A DNA stretch of 9,834 nucleotides from Chloroflexota bacterium (lineage in GTDB: Bacteria; Chloroflexota; Anaerolineae; Anaerolineales; Anaerolineaceae): contig JAEYTI010000281.1 of the NCBI GenBank assembly GCA_023434145.1, positions 1 to 9,834 of the forward strand, read 5' to 3'. The notes below the pieces were generated by a model. The model had not been told where the DNA came from and did no database searches. It saw only the letters and a list, made by a program, of their open reading frames with translations. This document shows, in pieces, positions 1 through 5,671 of this stretch. How positions within the stretch are numbered: the stretch's first letter is position 1; each line of letters starts with the position of its first letter. A program made the translations under genes and the position numbers.

Positions 1-128
1 GCCCATGAGGGCCGCGAAACCCCTCAGCCCCACTTCTGAGAACAAGGGATTTGAAAAATTCAATCGACTTTGGAAAAGCCATACTCCGGCAAACATAAAT
101 CAAGTAGAAACCGTGCGGTAGGACCGCA

Positions 129-172
129 TTAAAAGAAAACTTCGGAACCGCACGCAATGGGCGGTTCCGAAG
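129..172 (-). terminator. Intrinsic terminator of rubrerythrin gene
   Basis: A perfect 12-bp inverted repeat (140-151 with 161-172, arm CTTCGGAACCGC on the plus strand) has a 9-nt loop. Read on the minus strand, the direction of the rubrerythrin gene that stops at 198, the stem is followed directly by TTTTCTTTT (139-131). This is the classic stem plus U-tract design, 26 bases after the stop codon. A smaller hairpin (114-119 with 123-128, TGCGGT/ACCGCA, 3-nt loop) lies just beyond. This is the one ordinary terminator in the window and serves as a contrast to the long hairpins elsewhere. Confidence 0.85.
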
Positions 173-197
173 GAAAGCTGGAACTTTACAAAAGACG

Positions 198-695
198 CTA
201 GCTGATCTTTTCGAAGCGTGAGCCGGGTGCGCCGCACACGGGGCACTTATCCGGCGCGCCGCGCTTGTGCGTGTGGCCACAGAACGGGCAAACGTAATAA
301 TCAAAAGCTTCCTGGTTTGGCTCATCGATGCACGACAGTGCCTCGCGGTACAGGTTCTCGTGGGTCTTTTCCACTTCAAACGCCCACTCAAAGCTGGTCT
401 GGGCGCGCTTGGCGCCTTCCGCAATGGCCGCTTCGATGAAGGGCGGGTACATGGTCACCCACTCAAAGTTCTCGCCGCTAATCGCCGCCGCAAGGTTTTC
501 CTTGGTGCTCTTGATCTCGCCCATCGCTTTGAAGTGATTCTGCGCGTGGATCAATTCAGCATGGGCGGCAGCACGGAACAATCGCGCAACCTGAGCGTAG
601 CCTTCTTCGTCAGCTTTCTTGGCAAAAGCCAGGTACTTATTCCGCGCCTGTGATTCGCCGGAAAACGCTTCGGCGAGATTCTCATACGTCGTCAT
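198..695 (-). CDS. rbr: Rubrerythrin (diiron peroxidase with C-terminal rubredoxin-like domain)
   Basis: A 165-aa cytoplasmic protein. Rubrerythrins reduce hydrogen peroxide to water in anaerobes and microaerophiles, taking electrons from NAD(P)H through rubredoxin-type partners. The N-terminal ferritin-like four-helix domain (about 1-125) carries the expected diiron ligands: E14 (GES), E47-x2-H50 (AELIH), E75 and E78 (GENFEW) and E109-x2-H112. The C-terminal rubredoxin-like Fe(Cys)4 site is C136-x2-C139 with C151-x2-C154. The length is usual for short rubrerythrins. The start is supported by GGAGGG at 700-705, about 5 bases before the ATG. The gene stands alone: the next gene is divergent, a terminator follows it, and hairpin IR-A (725-795) lies 20 bases above the ribosome binding site. 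I found no convincing promoter upstream. Confidence 0.97.
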   Translation of the reverse strand: MTTYENLAEAFSGESQARNKYLAFAKKADEEGYAQVARLFRAAAHAELIHAQNHFKAMGEIKSTKENLAAAISGENFEWVTMYPPFIEAAIAEGAKRAQTSFEWAFEVEKTHENLYREALSCIDEPNQEAFDYYVCPFCGHTHKRGAPDKCPVCGAPGSRFEKIS

Positions 696-724
696 CTATC
701 CCTCCAAGTTGATAAGGTATTATC

Positions 725-795
725 GGGTTTCAAGGAGCTTTTGGTTTATTGGAATGGTTAAACCACTTCAACAAACCAAAAACTCCTTGAAACCC
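725..795. repeat. Long inverted repeat IR-A
   Basis: Arms of 23 bp (725-747 and 773-795) surround a 25-nt loop and match except at one position (C in the left arm faces A in the right). The outer part of the left arm reads GGTTTCAAGGAGCTTTTGG. Nearly the same outer arm recurs in IR-C (2129-2191). IR-A lies between the divergently oriented rubrerythrin and epimerase genes, just upstream of rubrerythrin. No T-tract follows the stem on either strand, so it does not look like an intrinsic terminator. It could be a 5' leader hairpin of the rubrerythrin transcript or a palindromic repeat element. Confidence 0.85.
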
Positions 796-980
796 ATATT
801 GAACGATTGATAAAACTTATGGTATTGGGTAATCTTCCTACCGTTTAGGTTAATCGATCCCAAGAAAGCGGTCAACGTGTAAACGCATAGTTTTTGTCAT
901 CCATCGCTCAGAAGAATGTCACCATTCGACACGGGGTTCGCAGACGGGCAGGTCCCCGCGAATCGGCAGGGGCACCAGGC
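796..980. other. Non-coding stretch between IR-A and the epimerase promoter
   Basis: I recognise no gene, RNA or repeat here. The region must contain the rubrerythrin promoter unless transcription begins inside IR-A. A TTGACC sequence on the minus strand (875-870) could be a -35 box, but the -10 spaced from it is poor (TAACCT). I do not call a promoter on that basis. Confidence 0.4.
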
Positions 981-983
981 TTA

Positions 984-992
984 TGCTATAAT
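984..992 (+). promoter_or_regulatory. Extended -10 promoter of the epimerase gene
   Basis: TGCTATAAT at 984-992 combines a consensus -10 hexamer (TATAAT, 987-992) with the TGn extension that allows sigma-70-type holoenzyme to work without a good -35. No good -35 is visible 16-18 bases upstream. Transcription would begin near 999, giving a leader of about 107 nt before the ATG at 1106. Confidence 0.6.
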
Positions 993-1105
993 CAGTAGAC
1001 CATGGTTGTAATCACCACCCACCCCTCAACCAAACCCCATTCCATCCAATTGAACAGCGCAGCCCATCCTGTGCAGCGCATGCTATTCCCAATGCGTGAG
1101 AGTTT

Positions 1106-2032
1106 ATGCGCTTTCTGATCACCGGCGCAGCCGGCTTTCTTGGTTCCGCGCTGGCAAACCGCCTGACGCGTGAAGGGAATACAGTGCGCGGTCTGGATGA
1201 TCTCTCCGCCGGCGAGCCCAGCGCGCTGCTGCCTGAGATTCACCTGACTCGCGGCGATATCAACGACCGGCCCAAGCTGTGGACGTTGCTGCAAGAGGTG
1301 GATTGCGTCTATCACCTTGCCGCACGCGTATCAGTGCCCGAATCTGTTTTATACCCGCGCGAATACACCACGGTGAATGTAAGCGGGACCGTAACGTTGA
1401 TGGAGGCTATGCGCGAAGTAGGCGTGCGCCGGGTAGTGTTTATCTCTTCCGGCGCGGTCTATGGCGAGCAAAGCCGTCAGCCGCTCACCGAAACGGCCAC
1501 GCCCGATCCGCGCTCACCGTATGCGGTCTCGAAGCTCTCCGCTGAGTACTACGTGCGCACCATCGGCATGTTGTGGGGCATTGAAACAGTGGCGCTGCGC
1601 GTTTTCAATGCCTATGGGCCTGGGCAGCATCTTCCGCCCTTCCATGCCCCGGTGATCCCCTATCTGCTGCGGCAGGCGTGCCACAATGGAACGCTGGTCG
1701 TGCACGGGGATGGTAACCAGACGCGCGATTATATTTACGTGGACGACGTGGTAAACGCCATGGTCGCCGCGGCGACTGCCCCGGGTATCAACCAGAAAAT
1801 TATCAACATTGGCAGCGGCATAGAAATGACCGTCCGAGACCTGGTTAGCCTGGTGCTCGAAGTCACCGGCGGGCAGCCCGAGGTGATCTACAACCCGCGC
1901 AACGAAGGCGGCGTAAAGCGCATGTGCGCCGATTTAACCCAGGCAGCCGAGCTGCTCAACTTCCGCCCCGCTGTTGACCTGAAAACCGGCCTGCGGCTGA
2001 CGTTTGATCAAGATAAACGCCTGCGCAGCTAA
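1106..2032 (+). CDS. NAD-dependent epimerase/dehydratase, UDP-glucose 4-epimerase-like (extended SDR)
   Basis: A 308-aa cytoplasmic enzyme of the extended short-chain dehydrogenase family. The Rossmann fold begins with GAAGFLG (residues 7-13). Acidic residues D31-D32 at the end of beta-2 favour NAD over NADP. The catalytic set is visible: SSGAVYG (114-120), and Y139-x3-K143 in SPYAVSK. RVFNAYGPGQ (165-174) and TRDYIYVDDV (206-215) are typical of the sugar-nucleotide epimerases that resemble GalE. Length matches the short bacterial members. Which UDP-sugar it acts on cannot be read from the sequence; GalE-, Gne- or dehydratase-type activity are all possible. The upstream ribosome binding site is weak (GTGAG around 1096-1100). 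The gene is monocistronic and faces the GuaB-like gene tail to tail, with three hairpins in between. Confidence 0.92.
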   Translation: MRFLITGAAGFLGSALANRLTREGNTVRGLDDLSAGEPSALLPEIHLTRGDINDRPKLWTLLQEVDCVYHLAARVSVPESVLYPREYTTVNVSGTVTLMEAMREVGVRRVVFISSGAVYGEQSRQPLTETATPDPRSPYAVSKLSAEYYVRTIGMLWGIETVALRVFNAYGPGQHLPPFHAPVIPYLLRQACHNGTLVVHGDGNQTRDYIYVDDVVNAMVAAATAPGINQKIINIGSGIEMTVRDLVSLVLEVTGGQPEVIYNPRNEGGVKRMCADLTQAAELLNFRPAVDLKTGLRLTFDQDKRLRS

Positions 2033-2056
2033 CTGCGCCTTAGTTTCTATTCCACT

Positions 2057-2115
2057 ATTATTTTTTGTGCTTGTGGTGCGAGACGTTGTCTCGCACCACA
2101 AGCACAAAAAATAAT
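2057..2115. repeat. Long perfect inverted repeat IR-B
   Basis: Arms of 28 bp (2057-2084 and 2088-2115) match perfectly around a 3-nt loop (GTT). The core is TGCGAGAC/GTCTCGCA, and the ends are ATTATTTTTT on the left and AAAAAATAAT on the right. A bidirectional terminator has A before and T after the stem on each strand; here the order is reversed, so no free U-tract follows in either direction and the A/T tails simply lengthen the stem. It begins 25 bases after the epimerase stop and is the first of three hairpins between convergent genes. Confidence 0.92.
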
Positions 2116-2128
2116 CGCTCTTTATGAA

Positions 2129-2191
2129 TTTCAAGGAGTTTTGGTGTCACAGGGGGTGGGACATCCCCTGCGACACCAAAACTCCTTGAAA
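2129..2191. repeat. Long inverted repeat IR-C, related to IR-A
   Basis: Arms of 27 bp (2129-2155 and 2165-2191) with one mismatch surround a 9-nt loop. The outer arm TTTCAAGGAGTTTTGGT is almost the same as that of IR-A, which has one extra C after GGAG and a T shifted accordingly. The inner stem differs completely (GTCACAGGGG here). A shared outer stem with a changed interior is what a dispersed palindromic repeat family would show. No T-tract follows on either strand. Confidence 0.9.
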
Positions 2192-2232
2192 CTACCTATG
2201 AGCCAAAATAATATTGGGATAGGTTCTTATTT

Positions 2233-2266
2233 ATATAGCGGGCTGGCTGGAGCCAACCCGCTATAT
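2233..2266. repeat. Inverted repeat IR-D just after the GuaB-like gene
   Basis: Arms of 16 bp (2233-2248 ATATAGCGGGCTGGCT and 2251-2266) with one mismatch face each other across a 2-base gap, so the closing pairs would open into a small loop. It lies 7 bases beyond the stop of the minus-strand GuaB-like gene and so would form at the 3' end of that transcript. A terminating or 3'-protecting role is plausible, but the bases that follow on the minus strand (AAATAAGAA) are not a U-tract. Confidence 0.75.
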
Positions 2267-2273
2267 GGGTAAC

Positions 2274-3719
2274 TCAAATTCTCCGCACGTCGTGCGCGCC
2301 GGATTCTTCCTTGCCTGCCGGGGAGATGCGGACAAACTCCGCCTTCTCCCACAGTTCTTCGATTGTGCGCGCGCCCGCGTAGCTCATGCCTGAGCGCAGC
2401 CCGCCCACCATCTGGTGCAGAATATCCTTCACCGAGCCGCGATGCGGCACGATCGCCTCCACGCCCTCAGGCACCACGTCGGCGTATTCTTCATCGGCAA
2501 CTTCACCCTGATCCAGCGCTTTGCGGTCCACATTCGCAGTAAGTGATGCCATGCCGCGAACAACCTTAAACCGGCGTCCATCGCGAACCACCGGCGCGCC
2601 GGGCGATTCGTCGGTGCCAGCCAGCATACTTCCCAGCATCACCGTACTGGCGCCAGCCGCCAGGGCTTTCACCATATCGCCCGAATTGCGCACGCCCCCA
2701 TCGGCGATGATCGGCACGTCCATTTTCTGACCAGCCGCTGCACAGTTGGCAATGGCAGTGAGCTGCGGCACCCCGAACCCGGTCACAACGCGGGTGATAC
2801 AGATCGAACCCGCCCCAATGCCCACCTTCACCGCGTCCGCACCCGCCTCCACCAGATCGCATACCCCTTCAGCAGTTGCAACGTTGCCGGCGATCACCGG
2901 CACGCGCGGGAACTGCCGCTTAAGCTGCCGCACCATTTCCATGGTGTGGTCAGAATGCCCATGCGCAATATCCACCACGAACACATCCGCGCCCGCGTCC
3001 GCGCAAGCTCCGGCGCGTGCCAGATCTTCTGAAAGCCGCGCGCCCAACGCTACCCCCACGATCAGCCGCCCGCGGGCGTCTTTCGTGGCACTGGGGTGAT
3101 CCTGGATCTTGACAATATCCTGCACGGTGATCAGTCCAACCACGTGGTCATCGGCATCTACCAGGGGCAGCTTTTCCACCCGGTGCTCGTGCAGCTTTTG
3201 GCGCGCCTGCTCCATCGTCTCATCGGGGCCAGCGACCACCAACCGGTCGCGCGGCGTCATTACCGTTTGGATGAGCGCTGCGCCATTTTTCGCCAGCAGC
3301 ACATCGCGCCGGGTGATCAAACCCACCAGGCGCTGATTCGCATCCACCACCACCAGGCCGCCCACATCAGCTTCCGCCATCTTCTGCCGGGCTATCTGTA
3401 CGGTCGAGTCCAGCGCAATCTGCATTGGCTGCTCCACCACCAGGTTTTCCGCGCGCTTCACCTTACGCACCGCTTCCACCTGGCGTTCCACGCTCATAAA
3501 GCGGTGCAGAATGCCTATCCCGCCTTGCTGCGCCATTACAATCGCCATGCGGGCTTCGGTCACTGTATCCATATTGGCCGAAATAATAGGAATATGCAGG
3601 CGCATGTCGCGCGCCAGCCAGCTTTGTAACGTAACATCCTTGCGACTGCGGATATCTGATCGCTTGGGGACGAGTAATACATCATCAAACGTTAAACCAG
3701 GGTCAGTTACCAGCTTCAT
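2274..3719 (-). CDS. guaB: IMP dehydrogenase / GMP reductase family enzyme with CBS pair (GuaB-like)
   Basis: A 481-aa (beta/alpha)8-barrel enzyme of purine nucleotide metabolism, interrupted by two CBS domains (about 95-205) that in this family bind regulatory adenine or guanine nucleotides. Visible signatures are the opening TFDDVLLVP (10-18), the NAD/IMP-site D250, the catalytic loop GAGSICITR (302-310) with Cys307 and Thr309, and ADGGVRNSGD (339-348). GGLRSGMSYAG and the FVRISPAG tail follow. Two things are odd. The usual GPGS of the catalytic loop is GAGS. The mobile flap (about 389-418) lacks the Arg-Tyr pair (RYFQ) that IMP dehydrogenase uses to activate water, while the Glu of PEG (E418) is kept. 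An IMP dehydrogenase is the default name; a CBS-containing GMP reductase, as known for actinobacterial GuaB1, is a real alternative. AGGAGGT at 3724-3730 fixes the start. Confidence 0.9.
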   Translation of the reverse strand: MKLVTDPGLTFDDVLLVPKRSDIRSRKDVTLQSWLARDMRLHIPIISANMDTVTEARMAIVMAQQGGIGILHRFMSVERQVEAVRKVKRAENLVVEQPMQIALDSTVQIARQKMAEADVGGLVVVDANQRLVGLITRRDVLLAKNGAALIQTVMTPRDRLVVAGPDETMEQARQKLHEHRVEKLPLVDADDHVVGLITVQDIVKIQDHPSATKDARGRLIVGVALGARLSEDLARAGACADAGADVFVVDIAHGHSDHTMEMVRQLKRQFPRVPVIAGNVATAEGVCDLVEAGADAVKVGIGAGSICITRVVTGFGVPQLTAIANCAAAGQKMDVPIIADGGVRNSGDMVKALAAGASTVMLGSMLAGTDESPGAPVVRDGRRFKVVRGMASLTANVDRKALDQGEVADEEYADVVPEGVEAIVPHRGSVKDILHQMVGGLRSGMSYAGARTIEELWEKAEFVRISPAGKEESGAHDVRRI

Positions 3720-3723
3720 CTTG

Positions 3724-3730
3724 ACCTCCT
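3724..3730 (-). promoter_or_regulatory. Strong Shine-Dalgarno of the GuaB-like gene
   Basis: On the minus strand AGGAGGT, a near-complete match to the anti-SD, is followed after a few bases (CAAG) by the ATG at 3719-3717. It settles the start codon and suggests efficient translation. Confidence 0.85.
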
Positions 3731-3879
3731 ACATTCTCTCGTACGGGAACTACTCCGTCCGAGTATCAAACACCCTACCTCGACAGTTCGTTCTACCAGA
3801 TAAATTAATGGGTAACTGTTCAGCCCTGGCGGGCCACTGCTTTTGAATAGCTCCCTTTTGGAGCCGAAAAAGTGTGGAC

Positions 3880-3918
3880 TGCGAGTTTTGAAAACGCTTC
3901 GCGTTTTCAAAACTCGCA
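3880..3918. repeat. Perfect inverted repeat IR-E
   Basis: Arms of 18 bp (3880-3897 TGCGAGTTTTGAAAACGC and 3901-3918) match perfectly around the 3-nt loop TTC. It sits between the divergent GuaB-like and DNA glycosylase genes, 160 bases from the first and about 85 from the second, so it cannot terminate either of them. The outer GGTGCGAG (minus strand) also occurs in IR-B. The rest of this 283-base gap holds only short hairpins, for example 3850-3854 with 3860-3864. I found no clear promoter for the GuaB-like gene. Confidence 0.88.
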
Positions 3919-3985
3919 CCATACATTTTGCAAGCGGGTAAAGTCCGCAATTCAGAGAAAAGCCCCTGCGGCTGAGCAGTAACAT

Positions 3986-3997
3986 TATTGTACAATA
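3986..3997 (+). promoter_or_regulatory. Probable -10 and 12-bp palindrome at the DNA glycosylase start
   Basis: TATTGTACAATA is a perfect 12-bp palindrome. It contains TACAAT (3991-3996), a fair -10 box. The usual 7-base step from its last base leads exactly to the A of the ATG at 4003, which would make the mRNA leaderless. No Shine-Dalgarno sequence is present upstream of the ATG and no good -35 was seen. The symmetry also fits an operator for a dimeric regulator that would block the promoter. Both readings are inference. Confidence 0.5.
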
Positions 3998-4002
3998 TAG
4001 CC

Positions 4003-4620
4003 ATGCCGCTGTCACCCTTACCGGTAGAATTCTATCAGCAGCCCGTTGTTGATGCTGCCCGTGCTTTGTTGGGCATGCGCCTGGTGCGCTGCCTGAACGA
4101 AAAACGCCTGAGCGGGTTGATTTACGAAACGGAAGCCTACGAGGGTGAAAGCGACCTGGCTTGCCACGCTCGCGCCGGGCGCACCCCGCGCACCGAGACG
4201 ATGTACGGCCCGCCAGGAAAAGCGTACATTTACTTTATCTACGGGATGCACTGGATGCTCAATGCTGTCACCGGGCCGGTGGGTTTCCCCGCCGCCGTGC
4301 TGATCCGCGCGATGCTGGTGGATGAGGGGCTGGAGGAGATTGCTAGACGGAGGGAAGGTTCACCGCAACGCGACTGGGCCAGCGGCCCGGCGAAGCTCTG
4401 CAAGGCGCTTGGCATCGATGGCAAGCTGAACGGTATCGATATGGCAGACCCATCTGGGGAGCTTTGGATCGCGCAAGGGCAGTTTGTGCCAGAACGGGCA
4501 GTGATCACCGGGCCGCGGGTTGGCATTGATCGCGTGCCAGAACCGTGGCGCAGCAAACCCTGGCGTTTCCGGATCGACTTACAAAGATGGAGTCCCCCAC
4601 AGGGCACAAATGGGGTATAA
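4003..4620 (+). CDS. mpg: DNA-3-methyladenine glycosylase, AAG/MPG family
   Basis: A 205-aa cytoplasmic base-excision repair enzyme of the alkyladenine glycosylase family, which flips out and removes alkylated or deaminated purines. Key residues line up with human AAG: E44, A45, Y46 in YETEAYEG (human catalytic E125 and Y127), H55 (H136), the intercalating tyrosine Y80 in FIYGMHWMLN (Y162) and N87 (N169). SGPAKLCKALGI (127-138) is another family signature. The length is typical of bacterial members. I prefer the ATG at 4003; an in-frame TTG at 3988 lies inside a palindromic -10-like sequence and would add five residues unlike the family. No ribosome binding site precedes the ATG, suggesting leaderless translation. 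The next gene begins 14 nt downstream, so the two are probably cotranscribed. Confidence 0.95.
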   Translation: MPLSPLPVEFYQQPVVDAARALLGMRLVRCLNEKRLSGLIYETEAYEGESDLACHARAGRTPRTETMYGPPGKAYIYFIYGMHWMLNAVTGPVGFPAAVLIRAMLVDEGLEEIARRREGSPQRDWASGPAKLCKALGIDGKLNGIDMADPSGELWIAQGQFVPERAVITGPRVGIDRVPEPWRSKPWRFRIDLQRWSPPQGTNGV

Positions 4621-4622
4621 CT

Positions 4623-4627
4623 GGGAG
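4623..4627 (+). promoter_or_regulatory. Shine-Dalgarno choosing the start of the lipoyl-acyltransferase fusion
   Basis: GGGAG at 4623-4627 lies 7 bases before the ATG at 4635. The reading frame stays open upstream to an ATG at 4545 inside the glycosylase gene, but that stretch is a frame shadow of the glycosylase with no ribosome binding site. The start at 4635 is therefore chosen. Confidence 0.75.
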
Positions 4628-4634
4628 AATTAAG

Positions 4635-5591
4635 ATGCACGGATCAACCATCGAAATCCCACGGATCGAAGATGAACCCATCTTATGGCTTTCTGCCCTA
4701 CCGGTGCAGGAAGGCCAGTCGGTTCACGCTGGGCAGTTGCTGGCGCGGCTGGAAGGGAAAGAAAACAGTCACGATCTGACCAGCCCGCATGAAGGATACG
4801 TGGTCGGGCTGCACGCTGTGCCAGGGCAAACCCTGCGCCCCGGGCAGGTACTGTGCTACATTTGCACCCGCCCTTCGGCGCAAGCCGCACAGCCAGGCCC
4901 ACACGCGCTGTTTGTCCATGCGCCGCAGTTTGACCCCACCGCCCTGATTATTTTTGGCGGCGGGGGGCACGGCAAAACGGTGATCGAGCTGGTGCAAGCC
5001 GTCGGTTCGTACCGCATCGTCGGCGTGATCGATGATGGGCTGCCCCCCGGTTCTGATGTCATTGGCGTGCCCGTGCTTGGCGGCGCGAAAGACCTGGAAG
5101 AATGGCACAACCGCGGCGTCCGGCTAGCAGTGAATGCGGTGGGCGGTATCGGCAACGTTGGCGTGCGAATAAAGATTTTCGATATTTTAGCGCAAGCCGG
5201 ATTTTTCTGCCCTGCGCTGGTGCATCCCACGGCTGTGATCGAGCGCAGCAGCCAGCTGGATGCCGGAGCTCAGGTGCTGGCGCACGCCTACGTCGGCAGC
5301 GCCTCGCGAGTAGGTTTTGGGACGGTGCTCAACGTTGGCGCGATCGTCTCGCATGACTGCAACCTGGGCAAGGTAGTCAACCTCTCCCCGGGCGCGACTC
5401 TGGCCGGCAATGTACACGTAGAAAACCATGCGCAAATTGGCATGTGCGCTACAGTAAACCTGGGAATCACGGTTGGCGAAGGGGCGCGGCTGGGCAACGG
5501 CTGCACCGTGAAAGCCAATGTGCCAGCCGGAACGCGTGTGCGCGCCGGGACAATTTGGCCGGTTCCTGTCGCTGAGGCTTCCGCGAAGTAG
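4635..5591 (+). CDS. Lipoyl/biotinyl-like domain fused to PglD/NeuD-type sugar O/N-acyltransferase
   Basis: A 318-aa cytoplasmic protein with two modules. Residues about 5-77 resemble a biotinyl/lipoyl hammerhead domain: VQEGQSVHAGQLLARLEG, then TSPHEGYV, then PGQTLRPGQVLCYI. The turn where the modified lysine would sit reads GKENSH, with Lys42 one place off the usual position, so modification is doubtful. A linker rich in Pro and Ala (about 78-100) leads to a PglD/NeuD-like part. IIFGGGGHGKTVIE (105-118) is the N-terminal sugar-nucleotide-binding Rossmann-like motif. A left-handed beta-helix of hexapeptide repeats (about 195-300) follows, with SHDCNLG (239-245), whose H240 is the likely catalytic base, and SPGATLAGNV. 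The family transfers acetyl from acetyl-CoA to a UDP-amino sugar or sialic acid-type sugar. Substrate and role of the front domain are unknown. Confidence 0.85.
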   Translation: MHGSTIEIPRIEDEPILWLSALPVQEGQSVHAGQLLARLEGKENSHDLTSPHEGYVVGLHAVPGQTLRPGQVLCYICTRPSAQAAQPGPHALFVHAPQFDPTALIIFGGGGHGKTVIELVQAVGSYRIVGVIDDGLPPGSDVIGVPVLGGAKDLEEWHNRGVRLAVNAVGGIGNVGVRIKIFDILAQAGFFCPALVHPTAVIERSSQLDAGAQVLAHAYVGSASRVGFGTVLNVGAIVSHDCNLGKVVNLSPGATLAGNVHVENHAQIGMCATVNLGITVGEGARLGNGCTVKANVPAGTRVRAGTIWPVPVAEASAK

Positions 5592-5597
5592 GCTTTC

Positions 5598-5651
5598 GTA
5601 CTTTGTATGGTACTGGTCAGCAGCTTTGCTGACCAGTACCATACAAAGTAC
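5598..5651. repeat. Perfect inverted repeat IR-F before the bactofilin gene
   Basis: Arms of 24 bp (5598-5621 and 5628-5651) match perfectly around the 6-nt loop AGCTTT. The outer arm begins GTACTTTGTATGGTACTGG. It starts 6 bases after the stop of the acyltransferase fusion and ends 20 bases before the bactofilin ATG, leaving just enough room for the ribosome binding site. No T-tract follows. In an mRNA crossing this junction it would form a very stable hairpin that could separate expression of the two genes. Confidence 0.92.
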
Positions 5652-5671
5652 AATACAGAGGAGAAGGATCG

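Noticed and set aside
5..121. A 38-codon open frame at the left edge (ATG at 5, TAG at 119-121)
   Set aside because: No ribosome binding site, no recognisable motif, and it runs into a small hairpin. A second short open frame ending at TGA 37-39 could be the tail of a gene outside the window, but 12 codons are not enough to tell.
942..979. A hairpin around GGTCCCC and GGGGCACC upstream of the epimerase promoter
   Set aside because: It needs a bulge and has a short stem, far weaker than the other hairpins, so it could be chance in a GC-rich stretch.
725..2191. AGGAG paired with CTCCT in the IR-A and IR-C stems, as a Shine-Dalgarno sequestering switch
   Set aside because: No start codon lies at a suitable distance after either AGGAG, so there is nothing for the stem to control; the match is probably incidental to the element sequence.
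2057..2266. A CRISPR array or transposon end set, because several repeats lie close together
   Set aside because: The three elements are unrelated palindromes of different length, with no regular spacers, no cas or transposase gene and no target duplications that I could see.
3096..3629. A 177-codon open frame on the plus strand opposite the GuaB-like gene
   Set aside because: It lies fully within a well-supported gene on the other strand, has a composition typical of a frame shadow (rich in His, Arg, Gln, Leu), no ribosome binding site and no recognisable domain.
4545..4634. Upstream extension of the lipoyl-acyltransferase frame
   Set aside because: The extra 30 codons overlap the end of the DNA glycosylase in another frame and lack a ribosome binding site, while GGGAG before 4635 supports the later start.
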